64,000 bases of DNA, from assembly GCA_948794795.1 (NCBI GenBank), contig CAQGLR010000002.1, forward strand, positions 1-64,000, in the 5' to 3' direction. Source of the stretch: an uncultured Lachnospiraceae bacterium. Lineage in GTDB: Bacteria > Bacillota > Clostridia > Lachnospirales > Lachnospiraceae. Under the pieces are notes generated by a model. That model was not told the origin of the DNA. It ran no database searches and saw only the letters and a program-made list of their open reading frames with translations. Shown one piece after another: positions 34,499 through 43,435 of this stretch; within the stretch, counting starts at the first letter, position 1, and each line of letters opens with the position of its first letter. Made by a program: the position numbers and the translations under genes.

Positions 34499-36359
34499 AT
34501 GCTTTCAGCACCCTTTCAGCAATACTTTTTGCATCTATTCCATATTTCTCTTTTAATATACTAACAGAGCCATGTTCTAAGAACTTATCTGGAAGCCCTA
34601 TGCACAATACCTTTGCATTGGTATTCCTGCTGTTTGCCCAGTCTGCAACAGCCTGTCCAAAACCTCCTGTTACAACACCTTCTTCAAGAGTTACAGCAAG
34701 GCTGTGCCCGTTTAACGCTTTTTCCAGGATAATGTCATCCAGTGGTTTCAAAAAGCGCATATTAACAACAGATATATTAATTCCACGACCTTTGAATATA
34801 TGGTATACCTCCATGGCTGTCTTTACCATGCTTCCAGCAGCAAGAAGAACTATACCATGCCCCCTGGATATCCATTCACCTCTGCCATATTCTATGGGCT
34901 GCTTAAATTCTTCAAGCCCTGTGTAAGCCTCACCTCTTGGATAGCGTATTGCCACAGGCCCGTTGTATTCTACAGCAAACTTAAGCATAACTTTAAGCTC
35001 CCAGGCATTTTTAGGCGCAAGAATAGTTATTCCTGGCATAGGCATCATAAATGCTATATCAAAAATACCCTGGTGGGTTTCACCATCACTTCCGACTATT
35101 CCTGCCCTGTCAACCGCAAATATAACAGGAAGCTTGCAAAGACAGACATCATGCAGTATCTGGTCATATGCCCTCTGCAGGAATGTAGAGTAAATAGCAA
35201 CTACAGGTTTAAGCCCCCCTGCTGCCATTCCTGCTGCAAATGTTACAGCATGTTCTTCTGCTATGCCTACATCAAAGAACCTTCCAGGATATTTCTCCGA
35301 AAATGGTACAAGCCCTGTACCAGCAGGCATTGCCGCTGACACTGCTGTAAGCCTGGTATTCCTGTCTGCAAGTGCTGTTATTGTCCTGCTAAATACATCA
35401 GTATAAGTTTCCTTACCCCTGGCATCTGCCCTTGGCGTACCATCACGCACAAAAAACGGTGCCACGCCATGGAATGAAGCAGGGTCTTTCTCTGCTGGAG
35501 GATAACCTTTCCCTTTTTTTGTACATACATGCACCAGCACAGCCTCTTTTACATTTGCCGCAGCATCAAACGCAGACACCATCTGTTTTATATCATGCCC
35601 GTCTATAGGACCTATAAACTTAATACCCATATCTTCAAAAAGCATTCCAGGTATAAATATCCTTTTTAATACATCCTTAAATCCCCTTATACTGCCAGTA
35701 AGGGCTTCTCCTATCCATGGCATCTTTTTAAGGACTTTTTCAACATCTTCTTTAAGACCTGTATAATTTGTATTTGTCCTTATATTGCCAAGATACCCTG
35801 CCATGCCCCCTACATTCCTTGCAATGGACATCTGGTTGTCATTCAGTACAATTATAAGGTTAGACTTAAGCCTTGCAGCATTATTTAAAGCTTCATAGGC
35901 CATGCCGCCGGACAGTGCACCATCCCCAATTACTGCAAAAATCTTCTGTACACCGCCTCTTATATCCCTTGCCTTTGCAAGGCCAATAGCAGCACTTATA
36001 GAAGTTGAACTATGTCCAGTATTAAATACATCACATCCACTTTCCGCACGTTTAGGAAACCCGCTTAATCCGCCATACTGTCTTAAACTTCCAAATTGTT
36101 CCTTCCTTCCTGTAAGTATCTTATGTGTATAACTCTGGTGTCCTACATCCCATATAATCTGGTCATATGGCAGCTCACAGCAAAGGTGCAGTGCCATTGA
36201 CAGCTCAACAACACCAAGGTTAGAAGCAAGATGTCCTCCTGTACGGCTTACATTCCTTACAAGAAAACGCCTTATCTCCCATGCAAGCCTTCTATAATCT
36301 TTAGCATCTATATTTTTTATATCATTTGGCTGGTTTATCCTGTCAAGTAATCCACACAC
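34473..36359 (-). CDS. dxs: 1-deoxy-D-xylulose-5-phosphate synthase
   Basis: Dxs makes DXP from pyruvate and glyceraldehyde 3-phosphate, the first MEP step and also a source of thiamine and pyridoxal. The 628-residue protein has the thiamine diphosphate site GDGALSGGMAYEALN...NDNQMS in the N-terminal domain and the transketolase-like second domain with DVGIAEEHAVTFAAGMA (catalytic Glu). It lies between ispA and tlyA. Confidence 0.96.
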   Translation of the reverse strand: MCGLLDRINQPNDIKNIDAKDYRRLAWEIRRFLVRNVSRTGGHLASNLGVVELSMALHLCCELPYDQIIWDVGHQSYTHKILTGRKEQFGSLRQYGGLSGFPKRAESGCDVFNTGHSSTSISAAIGLAKARDIRGGVQKIFAVIGDGALSGGMAYEALNNAARLKSNLIIVLNDNQMSIARNVGGMAGYLGNIRTNTNYTGLKEDVEKVLKKMPWIGEALTGSIRGFKDVLKRIFIPGMLFEDMGIKFIGPIDGHDIKQMVSAFDAAANVKEAVLVHVCTKKGKGYPPAEKDPASFHGVAPFFVRDGTPRADARGKETYTDVFSRTITALADRNTRLTAVSAAMPAGTGLVPFSEKYPGRFFDVGIAEEHAVTFAAGMAAGGLKPVVAIYSTFLQRAYDQILHDVCLCKLPVIFAVDRAGIVGSDGETHQGIFDIAFMMPMPGITILAPKNAWELKVMLKFAVEYNGPVAIRYPRGEAYTGLEEFKQPIEYGRGEWISRGHGIVLLAAGSMVKTAMEVYHIFKGRGINISVVNMRFLKPLDDIILEKALNGHSLAVTLEEGVVTGGFGQAVADWANSRNTNAKVLCIGLPDKFLEHGSVSILKEKYGIDAKSIAERVLKAYEEEKGKA

Positions 36360-36370
36360 AATAATTCTCC

Positions 36371-37288
36371 TTACTTTTTACGGTTAATAAGCATCATGGC
36401 TAATGTATTAAGATAACTGTTCTGTACAGGCATACTGCTTAAAATACCAAGTGCCTGTCCCGAATATTCCTTAACTGCCTTTAATGCATTGTCCATTCCA
36501 TAAACAGCCACATACGTTGACTTCTCATTTCTTTCATCACTGTGTACTGGCTTTCCAAGTTCTTCTTGTGTACTTGTAATATCAAGTATATCATCCTGTA
36601 TCTGGAAAGCCATGCCAATACAATGGCCCGCTTTTTCAAATGCTTCCACAATGTTACTATCTGCACCCGCAAGCACTGCACCTGCCATAAACGCTGCTTC
36701 TATAAGTGCACCTGTCTTTAAACTATATATAAAATCCAGTTCTTCCTTTGAAAGAGTCTTTCCAGTCTTCTCAACGTCAGCAACTTGTCCGCCAATCATA
36801 CCATATATGCCTGATTTATTGGCAAGAACCTTAAGTGCCCTTGCCTTAAGTATAATATCTGTGCCATCATTAAAACATGACAATGCAGTTTCAAATGCAT
36901 AATTAAGCAGTGCATCACCTGCAAGTATACCCATATCTTCCCCATAGACTATATGTGTAGTCTTCATGCCACGCCTGTATTCATCATTATCCATTGCTGG
37001 CAAATCATCATGTACAAGGGAATATGTGTGTATCATTTCTATGGCAGCCATAAAAGGAAGTACAACATTTTCATCCTTTCCGCCAGACATCTTATATGCT
37101 TCCCACATAAACATAGGGCGCAGCCTTTTTCCGCCTGCCATAATGCTATACTCCATAGCCTTATATACTGTCTTCTGCAATGTTACGTCCTTTGGCAGGA
37201 ATTCTTTTATATTTCCTTCAATCCATTCCGTTTCTTCTTCCAGCTGCTTCCTAAAAGCAGCCTTATCCATAAATAATGGTTCTCCCAT
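36371..37288 (-). CDS. ispA: Geranyl/farnesyl diphosphate synthase
   Basis: This trans-prenyltransferase builds FPP (C15) used by UppS and others. The 305-residue protein has the first aspartate-rich motif DDLPAMDND and the second DDILD, plus GGKRLRPMF at the N-terminus. The start at 37288 is likely; an ATG six codons in is an alternative as RBS matches are weak for both. It lies 12 bases after xseB and 11 before dxs. Confidence 0.94.
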   Translation of the reverse strand: MGEPLFMDKAAFRKQLEEETEWIEGNIKEFLPKDVTLQKTVYKAMEYSIMAGGKRLRPMFMWEAYKMSGGKDENVVLPFMAAIEMIHTYSLVHDDLPAMDNDEYRRGMKTTHIVYGEDMGILAGDALLNYAFETALSCFNDGTDIILKARALKVLANKSGIYGMIGGQVADVEKTGKTLSKEELDFIYSLKTGALIEAAFMAGAVLAGADSNIVEAFEKAGHCIGMAFQIQDDILDITSTQEELGKPVHSDERNEKSTYVAVYGMDNALKAVKEYSGQALGILSSMPVQNSYLNTLAMMLINRKK

Positions 37289-37300
37289 TTCAACATGTCC

Positions 37301-37495
37301 TCACTCTTTATTGTCTATTATAATAAGTTTCTTCTCTACCTTATCAAGTGTATCATTGCAGTTCTTCACAAGTTTCATGCCTTCTTCATACTTTTTAAAA
37401 GAGTCTTCTAATGAAAGCTCCCCGCTCTGTAGCTGCCCTATAATACTGTCAAGGCTTTCAAATGACTGTTCAAGCGTCATCTTCTTTGCTGCCAT
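37301..37495 (-). CDS. xseB: Exodeoxyribonuclease VII small subunit
   Basis: XseB is the small helical subunit that assembles with XseA into the ExoVII nuclease for single-stranded DNA. The 64-residue product has LEQSFESLDSIIGQLQSGEL followed by LEDSFKKYEEGMKLVKNC, the family motif. ATG at 37495 is chosen, within the 3' end of xseA (26-base overlap); an upstream longer frame is unlikely. Confidence 0.93.
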   Translation of the reverse strand: MAAKKMTLEQSFESLDSIIGQLQSGELSLEDSFKKYEEGMKLVKNCNDTLDKVEKKLIIIDNKE

Positions 37496-38705
37496 AATTA
37501 AACCATGCCTTTCTTGTAACACTGCCTGCTTTAACCTCTGCCTGTCCGTCCTGCATGTAAAGCACCAGTTTTTCACCTTCTTTTATTTTGCTAACTGAAT
37601 TTACACTATTGCCATCTTTGTCTGTTACATAAGAATAACCACCCTGTAATTTATATAATGGAGAAAGTCCTTTAAGTTCTTCCACATACAATTCAAGCTG
37701 GTGTCTTGCAGCAAGCAGCCTCTGTTCCATAACCAGGCGCAGCTTTTCCTCACAGTCTGCGGTATAAAGCCTTCTCTGGCGCAGGATATCATTTGGGCTT
37801 AAATGCTTAAGTGACATCTGGTACTGTTCCAGTTTTAATTTTCTTATTTTTAAAATATTATTTATCTGCCATTTAAGGGAATATGCTGCCTCCCTTAATG
37901 CTGCTTCCACTTCTTTATATGGATATACAGCAAGCTCTGCCGCAGCAGATGGTGTAGGTGCCCTTAAATCAGCTGCAAAGTCAGCTATAGTAGTATCTGT
38001 TTCATGCCCTACAGCAGAAATAACAGGTTTAGTACATGCAAAAACTGCCCTTGCAAGTTTCTCAGAATTAAATGCCCACAAATCTTCTATAGAGCCTCCC
38101 CCTCTGCCTATTATAATTGTATCAACATCTGTTTTTTCAAAATACTGTATTCCTTTTATAACTGTATCCTCTGCCCCTTCACCTTGTACCCTTGCAGGAT
38201 AAAGGTAAATCTGTATATAAGGGTTACGCCTGCATGCAACATTACATATATCATGTATAACAGCACCTTCTGGTGCAGTAACCACTCCTATGCTTCTGGC
38301 ATATAATGGTATCTTTTTTTTCCTGTCTGCATCAAAAAGCCCCTCTGCTAAAAGGCGCTTTTTCATCTTCTCATATTCTTCATATAACCTGCCTTCACCA
38401 TCTCTTGTAACCTTTCTGGCGTAAAGCTGGTACTTGCCATCACGCTCATAAACACTTATGCTTCCCTGCACTATCACGCCATTGCCCTCTTCCATCTTGA
38501 AACCTAATCCAGAGCGCATAGAAGCGAACATAACACAGGAAAGCTGTGATGAATTGTCTTTTATTGTAAAATAAATATGCCCTGATGAATGATATTTACA
38601 ATTAGATACTTCTCCCCTTACGGAAATATTATTCAAGGCATACTCCCTGGTAAACATATTTTTAATATACATATTAACCTGGGAAACGGAACTTACTTCA
38701 TCCAT
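37470..38705 (-). CDS. xseA: Exodeoxyribonuclease VII large subunit
   Basis: XseA is the catalytic subunit of ExoVII. The 411-residue product has an N-terminal OB fold (SVRGEVSNCKYHSSGHIYFT), then the nuclease core with GVVTAPEGAVIHDI, IIGRGGGSIEDLWAFN and SAVGHETD. The C-terminal half is coiled coil for XseB binding. ATG at 38705 (MDEVSSVSQVN) matches the family start; upstream in-frame ATG and GTG codons add 4-11 residues and have weaker RBSs. It follows nusB by 44 bases. Confidence 0.95.
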   Translation of the reverse strand: MDEVSSVSQVNMYIKNMFTREYALNNISVRGEVSNCKYHSSGHIYFTIKDNSSQLSCVMFASMRSGLGFKMEEGNGVIVQGSISVYERDGKYQLYARKVTRDGEGRLYEEYEKMKKRLLAEGLFDADRKKKIPLYARSIGVVTAPEGAVIHDICNVACRRNPYIQIYLYPARVQGEGAEDTVIKGIQYFEKTDVDTIIIGRGGGSIEDLWAFNSEKLARAVFACTKPVISAVGHETDTTIADFAADLRAPTPSAAAELAVYPYKEVEAALREAAYSLKWQINNILKIRKLKLEQYQMSLKHLSPNDILRQRRLYTADCEEKLRLVMEQRLLAARHQLELYVEELKGLSPLYKLQGGYSYVTDKDGNSVNSVSKIKEGEKLVLYMQDGQAEVKAGSVTRKAWFNYGSKEDDA

Positions 38706-38749
38706 AAACTTACGCTCCATACAAAACATGCCACACACCTTGCAGCATG

Positions 38750-39217
38750 TTAATCTTCTTTATTATCCTGCCCATCCTGGTCTTCCATGACGTTGTCTTT
38801 ATTACCACTTTCCTTAGCCTTGACAACAGATGAAAGTATCCCGTTTATAAAACCTTTTGCCTTGTCAGCGCAATAAAGTTTTGAAAGTTCCACTGCCTCA
38901 TTAATAGCTACACCATCAGGCACATCATCTGCATAAAGTATTTCAAATACAGCCAGACGCAGCACAGTAAGCTCTGCCTTTGCTATTCTTTTCACTGTCC
39001 AGCCTTTTGCTTTTGACTCAATCTCTGCATCAATCATATCCAGGTTATCCAGTACAGTGCCAAACTTATTCCGGAGTTCCTCTTTTTCCTTTTCTGATGC
39101 GCCTTCTATCTCCTCCCCAAGATATATTTCCGCCTGGTCTTTAAGTTCTTCCTTTTCATAAAAATCCACACGGAACAGCATAATATATAAATTTTCCCTG
39201 ATTTTCTTCCTTGTCAT
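38750..39217 (-). CDS. nusB: Transcription antitermination factor NusB
   Basis: NusB with NusE binds boxA RNA to keep RNA polymerase processive on rRNA operons. The 155-residue helical protein has RENLYIMLFRVDFYE at the start and TVLRLAVFEILYADDVPDGV with NEAVELSKLYC near the C-terminus, all diagnostic. It sits between an Asp23 protein and xseA, the common Firmicute arrangement. Confidence 0.94.
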   Translation of the reverse strand: MTRKKIRENLYIMLFRVDFYEKEELKDQAEIYLGEEIEGASEKEKEELRNKFGTVLDNLDMIDAEIESKAKGWTVKRIAKAELTVLRLAVFEILYADDVPDGVAINEAVELSKLYCADKAKGFINGILSSVVKAKESGNKDNVMEDQDGQDNKED

Positions 39218-39263
39218 AATCTATTGTACCTTACTTTCTATATCCTGCCACAAACTTTTCTGC

Positions 39264-39641
39264 CTATTCACTCAAGTTTACGCCTGCAACACGGACATTT
39301 ACCTCAGGAACTACAAGACCTGTCATAGTTTCAATCTGCTGGCTTACCCTGTTCTGTACCTGTTCTGATACATTCCTTATGCTATAGCCATATTTTACAT
39401 TAAGCATAATATCTACATGTACAAGCCCGTCTTCCATTGTTACTTTAACTCCCTTTGACAAGTTCTTCATGCCAAACTTTCCTATAAGCTCATTTGTAAT
39501 ATTTCCTGCCATTGAGCTTACGCCTTCTGTTTCTGTAGCGGCAAGTGCTGCTATAATTGCAACTACATCTGATGCAATCTTAACCTCGCCTGTTCCCTTT
39601 TTCTCCATAACATACTCCTTTGGTTCCTGCTCTTTTGACAC
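39264..39641 (-). CDS. Asp23/Gls24 family protein (YqhY-like)
   Basis: The 125-residue protein has the DUF322/Asp23 fold: GEVKIASDVVAIIAALAATE, VSSMAG, and VKVTMEDGLVHVDIMLNVKYG. YqhY of Bacillus occupies the same place before nusB and has been linked to control of acetyl-CoA carboxylase. Start is GTG at 39641, seven bases after GGAGGG. A sigma-A-like promoter lies just upstream. Confidence 0.9.
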   Translation of the reverse strand: MSKEQEPKEYVMEKKGTGEVKIASDVVAIIAALAATETEGVSSMAGNITNELIGKFGMKNLSKGVKVTMEDGLVHVDIMLNVKYGYSIRNVSEQVQNRVSQQIETMTGLVVPEVNVRVAGVNLSE

Positions 39642-39689
39642 ACCAGTACCCTCCTTAGTTCTGTATATTTACTATCCTATATTTAATCC

Positions 39690-39717
39690 ATTATACCAAA
39701 ATGCAGAAGTTTTGCAA
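39690..39717 (-). promoter_or_regulatory. Sigma-A-type promoter of the asp23-nusB-...-argR operon
   Basis: On the minus strand TTGCAA, a 16-base spacer and TATAAT lie 49 bases before the asp23 start and after spoIIIAH, separating the sporulation operon from the housekeeping operon. Confidence 0.65.
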
Positions 39718-39732
39718 TCTTTACTTTAGTTT

Positions 39733-40428
39733 CTATTCATTATTATCTGTAACTTTTACAGGTGTTATTACAATTTTACCTGCTTCTATGCCAGTTTTGC
39801 GTCTTACAATATCTTCTATCTGTGCAATCTGCTGTTCAGTAAGCCCGTTAGAATCAACTACAACATCAGCATTGCCATCATTTATGCTTACAATGGCATT
39901 CTGGAAGCCCTTTGCCTGTAACATAAGTTCTGCAGCATTTTCTTTTTCAGAATTTTTTGTAATATTAGCAACCTGCTTTATTGCTGATTTCTTATCAGCA
40001 GATGCAATAGATTTATTATTAACTATATTCATAAGTGTTTCTTTATTTTTAGCGCGTGTTTGTTCCCTGGTAAGCTTTGCTGATGCAAAATAATCTGCCC
40101 CTATTGTATTTGAAACCATTACAGCTTCTCCTGGGCTTTCTTCTGATGCAACTACCTCTCCAGTATCAGAAACTACATAGTCATCATTGCCTATATCCTC
40201 TGCTGAAATATCTGTTTTAGTGCTCTCCCCATCTGCAGCTGTTTCTACAGACCCATCACTGGTATCTTTCTTCTCCCCAGCAGTATCACTTCCTGCAGTA
40301 TTTTTGCTGCTTTTAGTAAGCCCGCTTGTGCTTATTTCCTGGCCAGTAAAATTCAGGTAGCCTGCTACAATTATCATTACAGCGAGTGCGGTAACTATAA
40401 TCTGGTTTTTGTGTGACGTTTTTTTCAT
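39733..40428 (-). CDS. spoIIIAH: Stage III sporulation protein AH
   Basis: SpoIIIAH is a mother-cell membrane protein whose extracellular domain binds forespore SpoIIQ to form the feeding-tube channel. The 231-residue product has an N-terminal membrane helix (about 9-28). A low-complexity acidic linker (about 35-105) precedes a ring-building YscJ/FliF-like domain (about 105-228, ETLMNIVNNKSIASADKKSA to IEAGKIVITPVK). Last gene of the operon. Confidence 0.93.
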   Translation of the reverse strand: MKKTSHKNQIIVTALAVMIIVAGYLNFTGQEISTSGLTKSSKNTAGSDTAGEKKDTSDGSVETAADGESTKTDISAEDIGNDDYVVSDTGEVVASEESPGEAVMVSNTIGADYFASAKLTREQTRAKNKETLMNIVNNKSIASADKKSAIKQVANITKNSEKENAAELMLQAKGFQNAIVSINDGNADVVVDSNGLTEQQIAQIEDIVRRKTGIEAGKIVITPVKVTDNNE

Positions 40429-40451
40429 TTCATTAATATCCTTTCTTTGTA

Positions 40452-41099
40452 TTATTCCATCTTCATTACTTTGATTTTATGAGGTTCGATTGAAAATAAT
40501 GCCACAACAGCATCAATTATTTCACTATCTTTTTTTCCACTGCCTGCACCCTCTGCAACTACTGCAACTCCCTCTATCTTAGGTGAATTTACCTGTACAA
40601 CATAAGGATATTCATTACCATCTGATGAAATTATTACATTTTCACTTTTTAAAATATATTCTTCCTGCTGCCTGCTGCCGCCGTTACTGTCCTGTTCATC
40701 TGTACTGCTTTCTGTATTGTCAGTATCCTGTAATGTCATGCGTTCTTCAGATGATGCAAGTGTAATCATAACCTTTACTTTACCTATACCCTCAACCTGC
40801 CCTAATATTCTTTCCAGCTTGCCCTCTTCCCTTGATGCATATTCTGCCATTGCATTTAAGGCAGCAGATTCACTGGAATAATTATAAGAACCATTTATAT
40901 TATTATCCCCTCCGCCAGGTGTATAAACATCATCTTCATAAACATCATTATTCCCTTTTTTATCAGTAACAGACGCTACAACAAGCACAATTCCTGCAAT
41001 TATAATTAACAAAATGCGTGGAAGCCCTATTTTCTGTATTATCTGGCTTCTGTCCTCCACAAATTCTTTAAAATTCTTTCCATCCCACTTTATTCCCAT
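40452..41099 (-). CDS. spoIIIAG: Stage III sporulation protein AG
   Basis: SpoIIIAG forms the large ring of the SpoIIIA-SpoIIQ complex in the intermembrane space. The 215-residue protein has a cytoplasmic start, a membrane helix (about 28-46) and a ring-building domain with KLERILGQVEGIGKVKVMITLASS, interrupted by a Ser/Asp/Gln-rich loop (about 125-150) as in other SpoIIIAG. It overlaps spoIIIAF by 10 bases. Confidence 0.93.
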   Translation of the reverse strand: MGIKWDGKNFKEFVEDRSQIIQKIGLPRILLIIIAGIVLVVASVTDKKGNNDVYEDDVYTPGGGDNNINGSYNYSSESAALNAMAEYASREEGKLERILGQVEGIGKVKVMITLASSEERMTLQDTDNTESSTDEQDSNGGSRQQEEYILKSENVIISSDGNEYPYVVQVNSPKIEGVAVVAEGAGSGKKDSEIIDAVVALFSIEPHKIKVMKME

Positions 41100-41722
41100 A
41101 TATTTATTGCCGCCTCCTTTATAAGAAAATAGCTGCTTATATCATTCTTTAGCATTTTTATATTTTTACCTTCTGCCTCCCTCATAACTCTTGTATTATT
41201 ACCTTCCCCACTTTTCCCCTCCTCCCCGGACATCACTTTTACAGCTTCCACATCAACATTTATATCTATATCACCATCTGCCAGTTTATCTTCCATTCTT
41301 TCACTCCTGTTATCTTCTGTAGTACTGATATCCACTGATACAACCTGTATAGAATTGCTTTTTTCATCCAGCACAATATCAATATCTGCAATATTTACAT
41401 TTCTTTTCTGTGCAAGGTTTTTTATCTGTTCCTTAATATTCTCTTTGCATTCTTCCCTTATAATTTCCTCAAATATTCCATCTGCTACTTTAAGTTCATC
41501 ATTTATCCCTTCCAGGTTAAAGTTAAAAATCTCTTCTTCAAGCCTGCTATACCAGCTCCCGTCCCCAGACAGGAAATTTATAAGCGGGCTAACCATAAGA
41601 AGTATAAGTACCAGCCCGCTGAAGAATTTAAAATATATCCTAAAACTTTCATTATTGACCAGGCTTTTCATTAATGTTACAGCCAATGTAAATATAAGTA
41701 CACTTTTAATAAACCCTGTCAT
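41090..41722 (-). CDS. spoIIIAF: Stage III sporulation protein AF
   Basis: SpoIIIAF is a small membrane component of the SpoIIIA complex. The 210-residue product has two N-terminal membrane helices (about 5-20 and 32-50, LVLILLMVSPLINFL) and a soluble C-terminal domain with the NVNIADIDIVLDEKSNSIQV region predicted to form a ring fold. C-terminal 55 residues are divergent. It follows spoIIIAE by 15 bases. Confidence 0.9.
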   Translation of the reverse strand: MTGFIKSVLIFTLAVTLMKSLVNNESFRIYFKFFSGLVLILLMVSPLINFLSGDGSWYSRLEEEIFNFNLEGINDELKVADGIFEEIIREECKENIKEQIKNLAQKRNVNIADIDIVLDEKSNSIQVVSVDISTTEDNRSERMEDKLADGDIDINVDVEAVKVMSGEEGKSGEGNNTRVMREAEGKNIKMLKNDISSYFLIKEAAINIWE

Positions 41723-41737
41723 AAAAACCCTCTCCTG

Positions 41738-42793
41738 TCATGTTGTCATAGCACTTATTAATGCTATTGATATTACAAACATCATGCATCCTGTACCAAC
41801 TGCATATATCTGCATTTTTACAGCATCCACTACAGCATCCAGGCAGTTTACAATCCTTTTGTCTGATACAGGCTGTATAAAAGCAGAAATCACCTGGTAT
41901 ACAAATTTGCCTGCAACAAGTTTTATTAGGGGAATTACACATATAATAACTACTACAATTATCCCTGCTATGCCAACTGCATTTTTAACAAGCTTTCCTG
42001 CACATAATACTGTACTTGCAACACTTCCTACTGTATTTCCAATGCCTGGTATTGAACTGCCCATCTTTACTATAATTGAATTTTTGGCTTCTGCCGCAAC
42101 AGGAACTATAAGCCCCTGTACAACATTAACCCCCATAATTATACCAAACATTGTCTTAAGCCCTGTACTTACAATATCTTTAATAAGTTTTGCAAGCCTT
42201 GAAAATACATCTTCTTCAGAAATCTGGCTGGCAATCCGCAGAAAAAAGTAAAACTGTACAGCAGGAAGTGCAAATTTTATAACAACATAACTTGCCACAC
42301 TCATCATAACAAGTGTAAATTCATAAAATACGCTTCCTGCTATGCTTCCATTGGTAAATGCAATACATGTAAAATATGCTGTGGAAAATATTTTTATAAA
42401 ATCAAATACATTTTCTAATGTTTCTGTTGCAACATTGCACAACTGTGTAAATGATACTGCAAGTATTGAGAAAAACAGCATGTACACCATATAAAAAGCT
42501 GTTTCTGCAACTTTCTTGCCCTGGAGAAGTTTTGAAAAATTAGCTATTAAAGCCCCCATAAGGGCTATTACAACCAGATATATGTATATATTTTTCTCCT
42601 GGACAATGTTATCATGTATACCCTCTAGTATATATTTACCTGCTTCTTCAAAGGAAAAAGGGCTTTGTCCGTTTATTATATTTCCTACATATTCTGAAAA
42701 ATCAAATGACTGCCCTTTAAGAGTAGAATCCATAACCTTTTGTATGTCATCACTTGATATTTCCTGCATAATGCCATCAGTAATACTATCCAT
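41738..42793 (-). CDS. spoIIIAE: Stage III sporulation protein AE (short N-terminus)
   Basis: SpoIIIAE is the polytopic core of the SpoIIIA machine. The 351-residue product has about seven or eight membrane helices with family motifs such as GLKTMFGIIMGVNVVQGL and SSIPGIGNTVGS. The family is usually near 400 residues and begins with a cleaved signal peptide; here the protein starts directly with the soluble DSITDGIMQEISSDD segment and no upstream in-frame signal is visible. A good RBS (GGAGG seven bases before ATG) supports this start. The upstream 640 bases are a giant inverted repeat, so loss or displacement of the 5' coding end by insertion is possible. Confidence 0.92.
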   Translation of the reverse strand: MDSITDGIMQEISSDDIQKVMDSTLKGQSFDFSEYVGNIINGQSPFSFEEAGKYILEGIHDNIVQEKNIYIYLVVIALMGALIANFSKLLQGKKVAETAFYMVYMLFFSILAVSFTQLCNVATETLENVFDFIKIFSTAYFTCIAFTNGSIAGSVFYEFTLVMMSVASYVVIKFALPAVQFYFFLRIASQISEEDVFSRLAKLIKDIVSTGLKTMFGIIMGVNVVQGLIVPVAAEAKNSIIVKMGSSIPGIGNTVGSVASTVLCAGKLVKNAVGIAGIIVVVIICVIPLIKLVAGKFVYQVISAFIQPVSDKRIVNCLDAVVDAVKMQIYAVGTGCMMFVISIALISAMTT

Positions 42794-42828
42794 AAACCAG
42801 CCTCCTTTTTATACAAGATATTTATATT

Positions 42829-43330
42829 ATCTGGATGGAAACGGACGCAGTTTCCGGGTGTGCATGGACAGACATATTCCTCCAAGGGGCACGCTCTAGC
42901 TATGATACAATGTCATTTAGTTAAGCAGCCATCCCGTAAATGGCAAGTTATTGATGTTTGAAAATTAAATATTCATAAGTTATGCAGCTCTGGCAATTCC
43001 AAAGTTTTACCAACAGCAGCACGTTCGCACTTGAATGGGATACGCAATGGTGCATAAAGCCTCTATGTTTCTGCGAAACAAATGTTTCACAGAAACATTT
43101 AATACGAGGCTTAAGCACCAGCGTCCCCATACAGCTGCTTTATGGTAAAGCATTTGGAATTTGCCAGAGTAATATACTCTTTGTATAAATTTAATTTCCA
43201 AACATTAATAAGACCTTTATTTATAAGGCTTTGCTTAACTAAATGACATTGCGCTACGATAGCCCCTTTACGGAATAATGTCTATCCATGCACATCTGGA
43301 AATCTGCTGCCTGTTTAAAATTTACCAGAT
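42829..43330. repeat. Compound giant inverted repeat within the spoIIIA operon (outer arms)
   Basis: The left arm (42829-42932) and right arm (43226-43330) pair in long blocks: GTGCATGG with CCATGCAC, AAGGGGC with GCCCCTTT, and AATGTCATTTAGTTAAGC with its exact complement. Between them lies copy 7 (42955-43204). The whole could fold as one imperfect hairpin of about 500 bases filling the gap between spoIIIAD and spoIIIAE. Confidence 0.85.
42955..43204. repeat. Long inverted-repeat element, copy 7
   Basis: The ends TGTTTGAAAATTAAAT and ATTTAATTTCCAAACA are inverted repeats. The arm GGCAATTCCAAAGTTTTACC faces GGTAAAGCATTTGGAATTTGCC. The core GGGATACGCAATGGTGCATAAAGCC (43038 on, shown here in parts: GGGATACGCAATGG and TGCATAAAGCC) faces GGCTTAAGCACCAGCG. 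The apex pairs GTTTCTGCGAAAC with GTTTCACAGAAAC. The core reads first on the plus strand, antisense to spoIIIA. Confidence 0.85.
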
Positions 43331-43435
43331 AAATATATTTCAAGGTTATTATATAATGTGTTTCAAGATTATTTTTAAATTGCAATAACTAATAAATTTG
43401 TATGATTTTATATATATATGGATATATCTGGAAAT

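Noticed and set aside
34800..35339. 179-codon frame antisense to dxs, and similar long antisense frames over rseP, dxr, recN, the BIG2 gene and bactofilin
   Set aside because: They are shadows of strongly conserved genes, with improbable composition and no RBS.
42948..43201. Three open frames of 60-68 codons on both strands in copy 7
   Set aside because: Symmetry of the inverted repeat makes both strands open; no RBS and no conservation in other copies.
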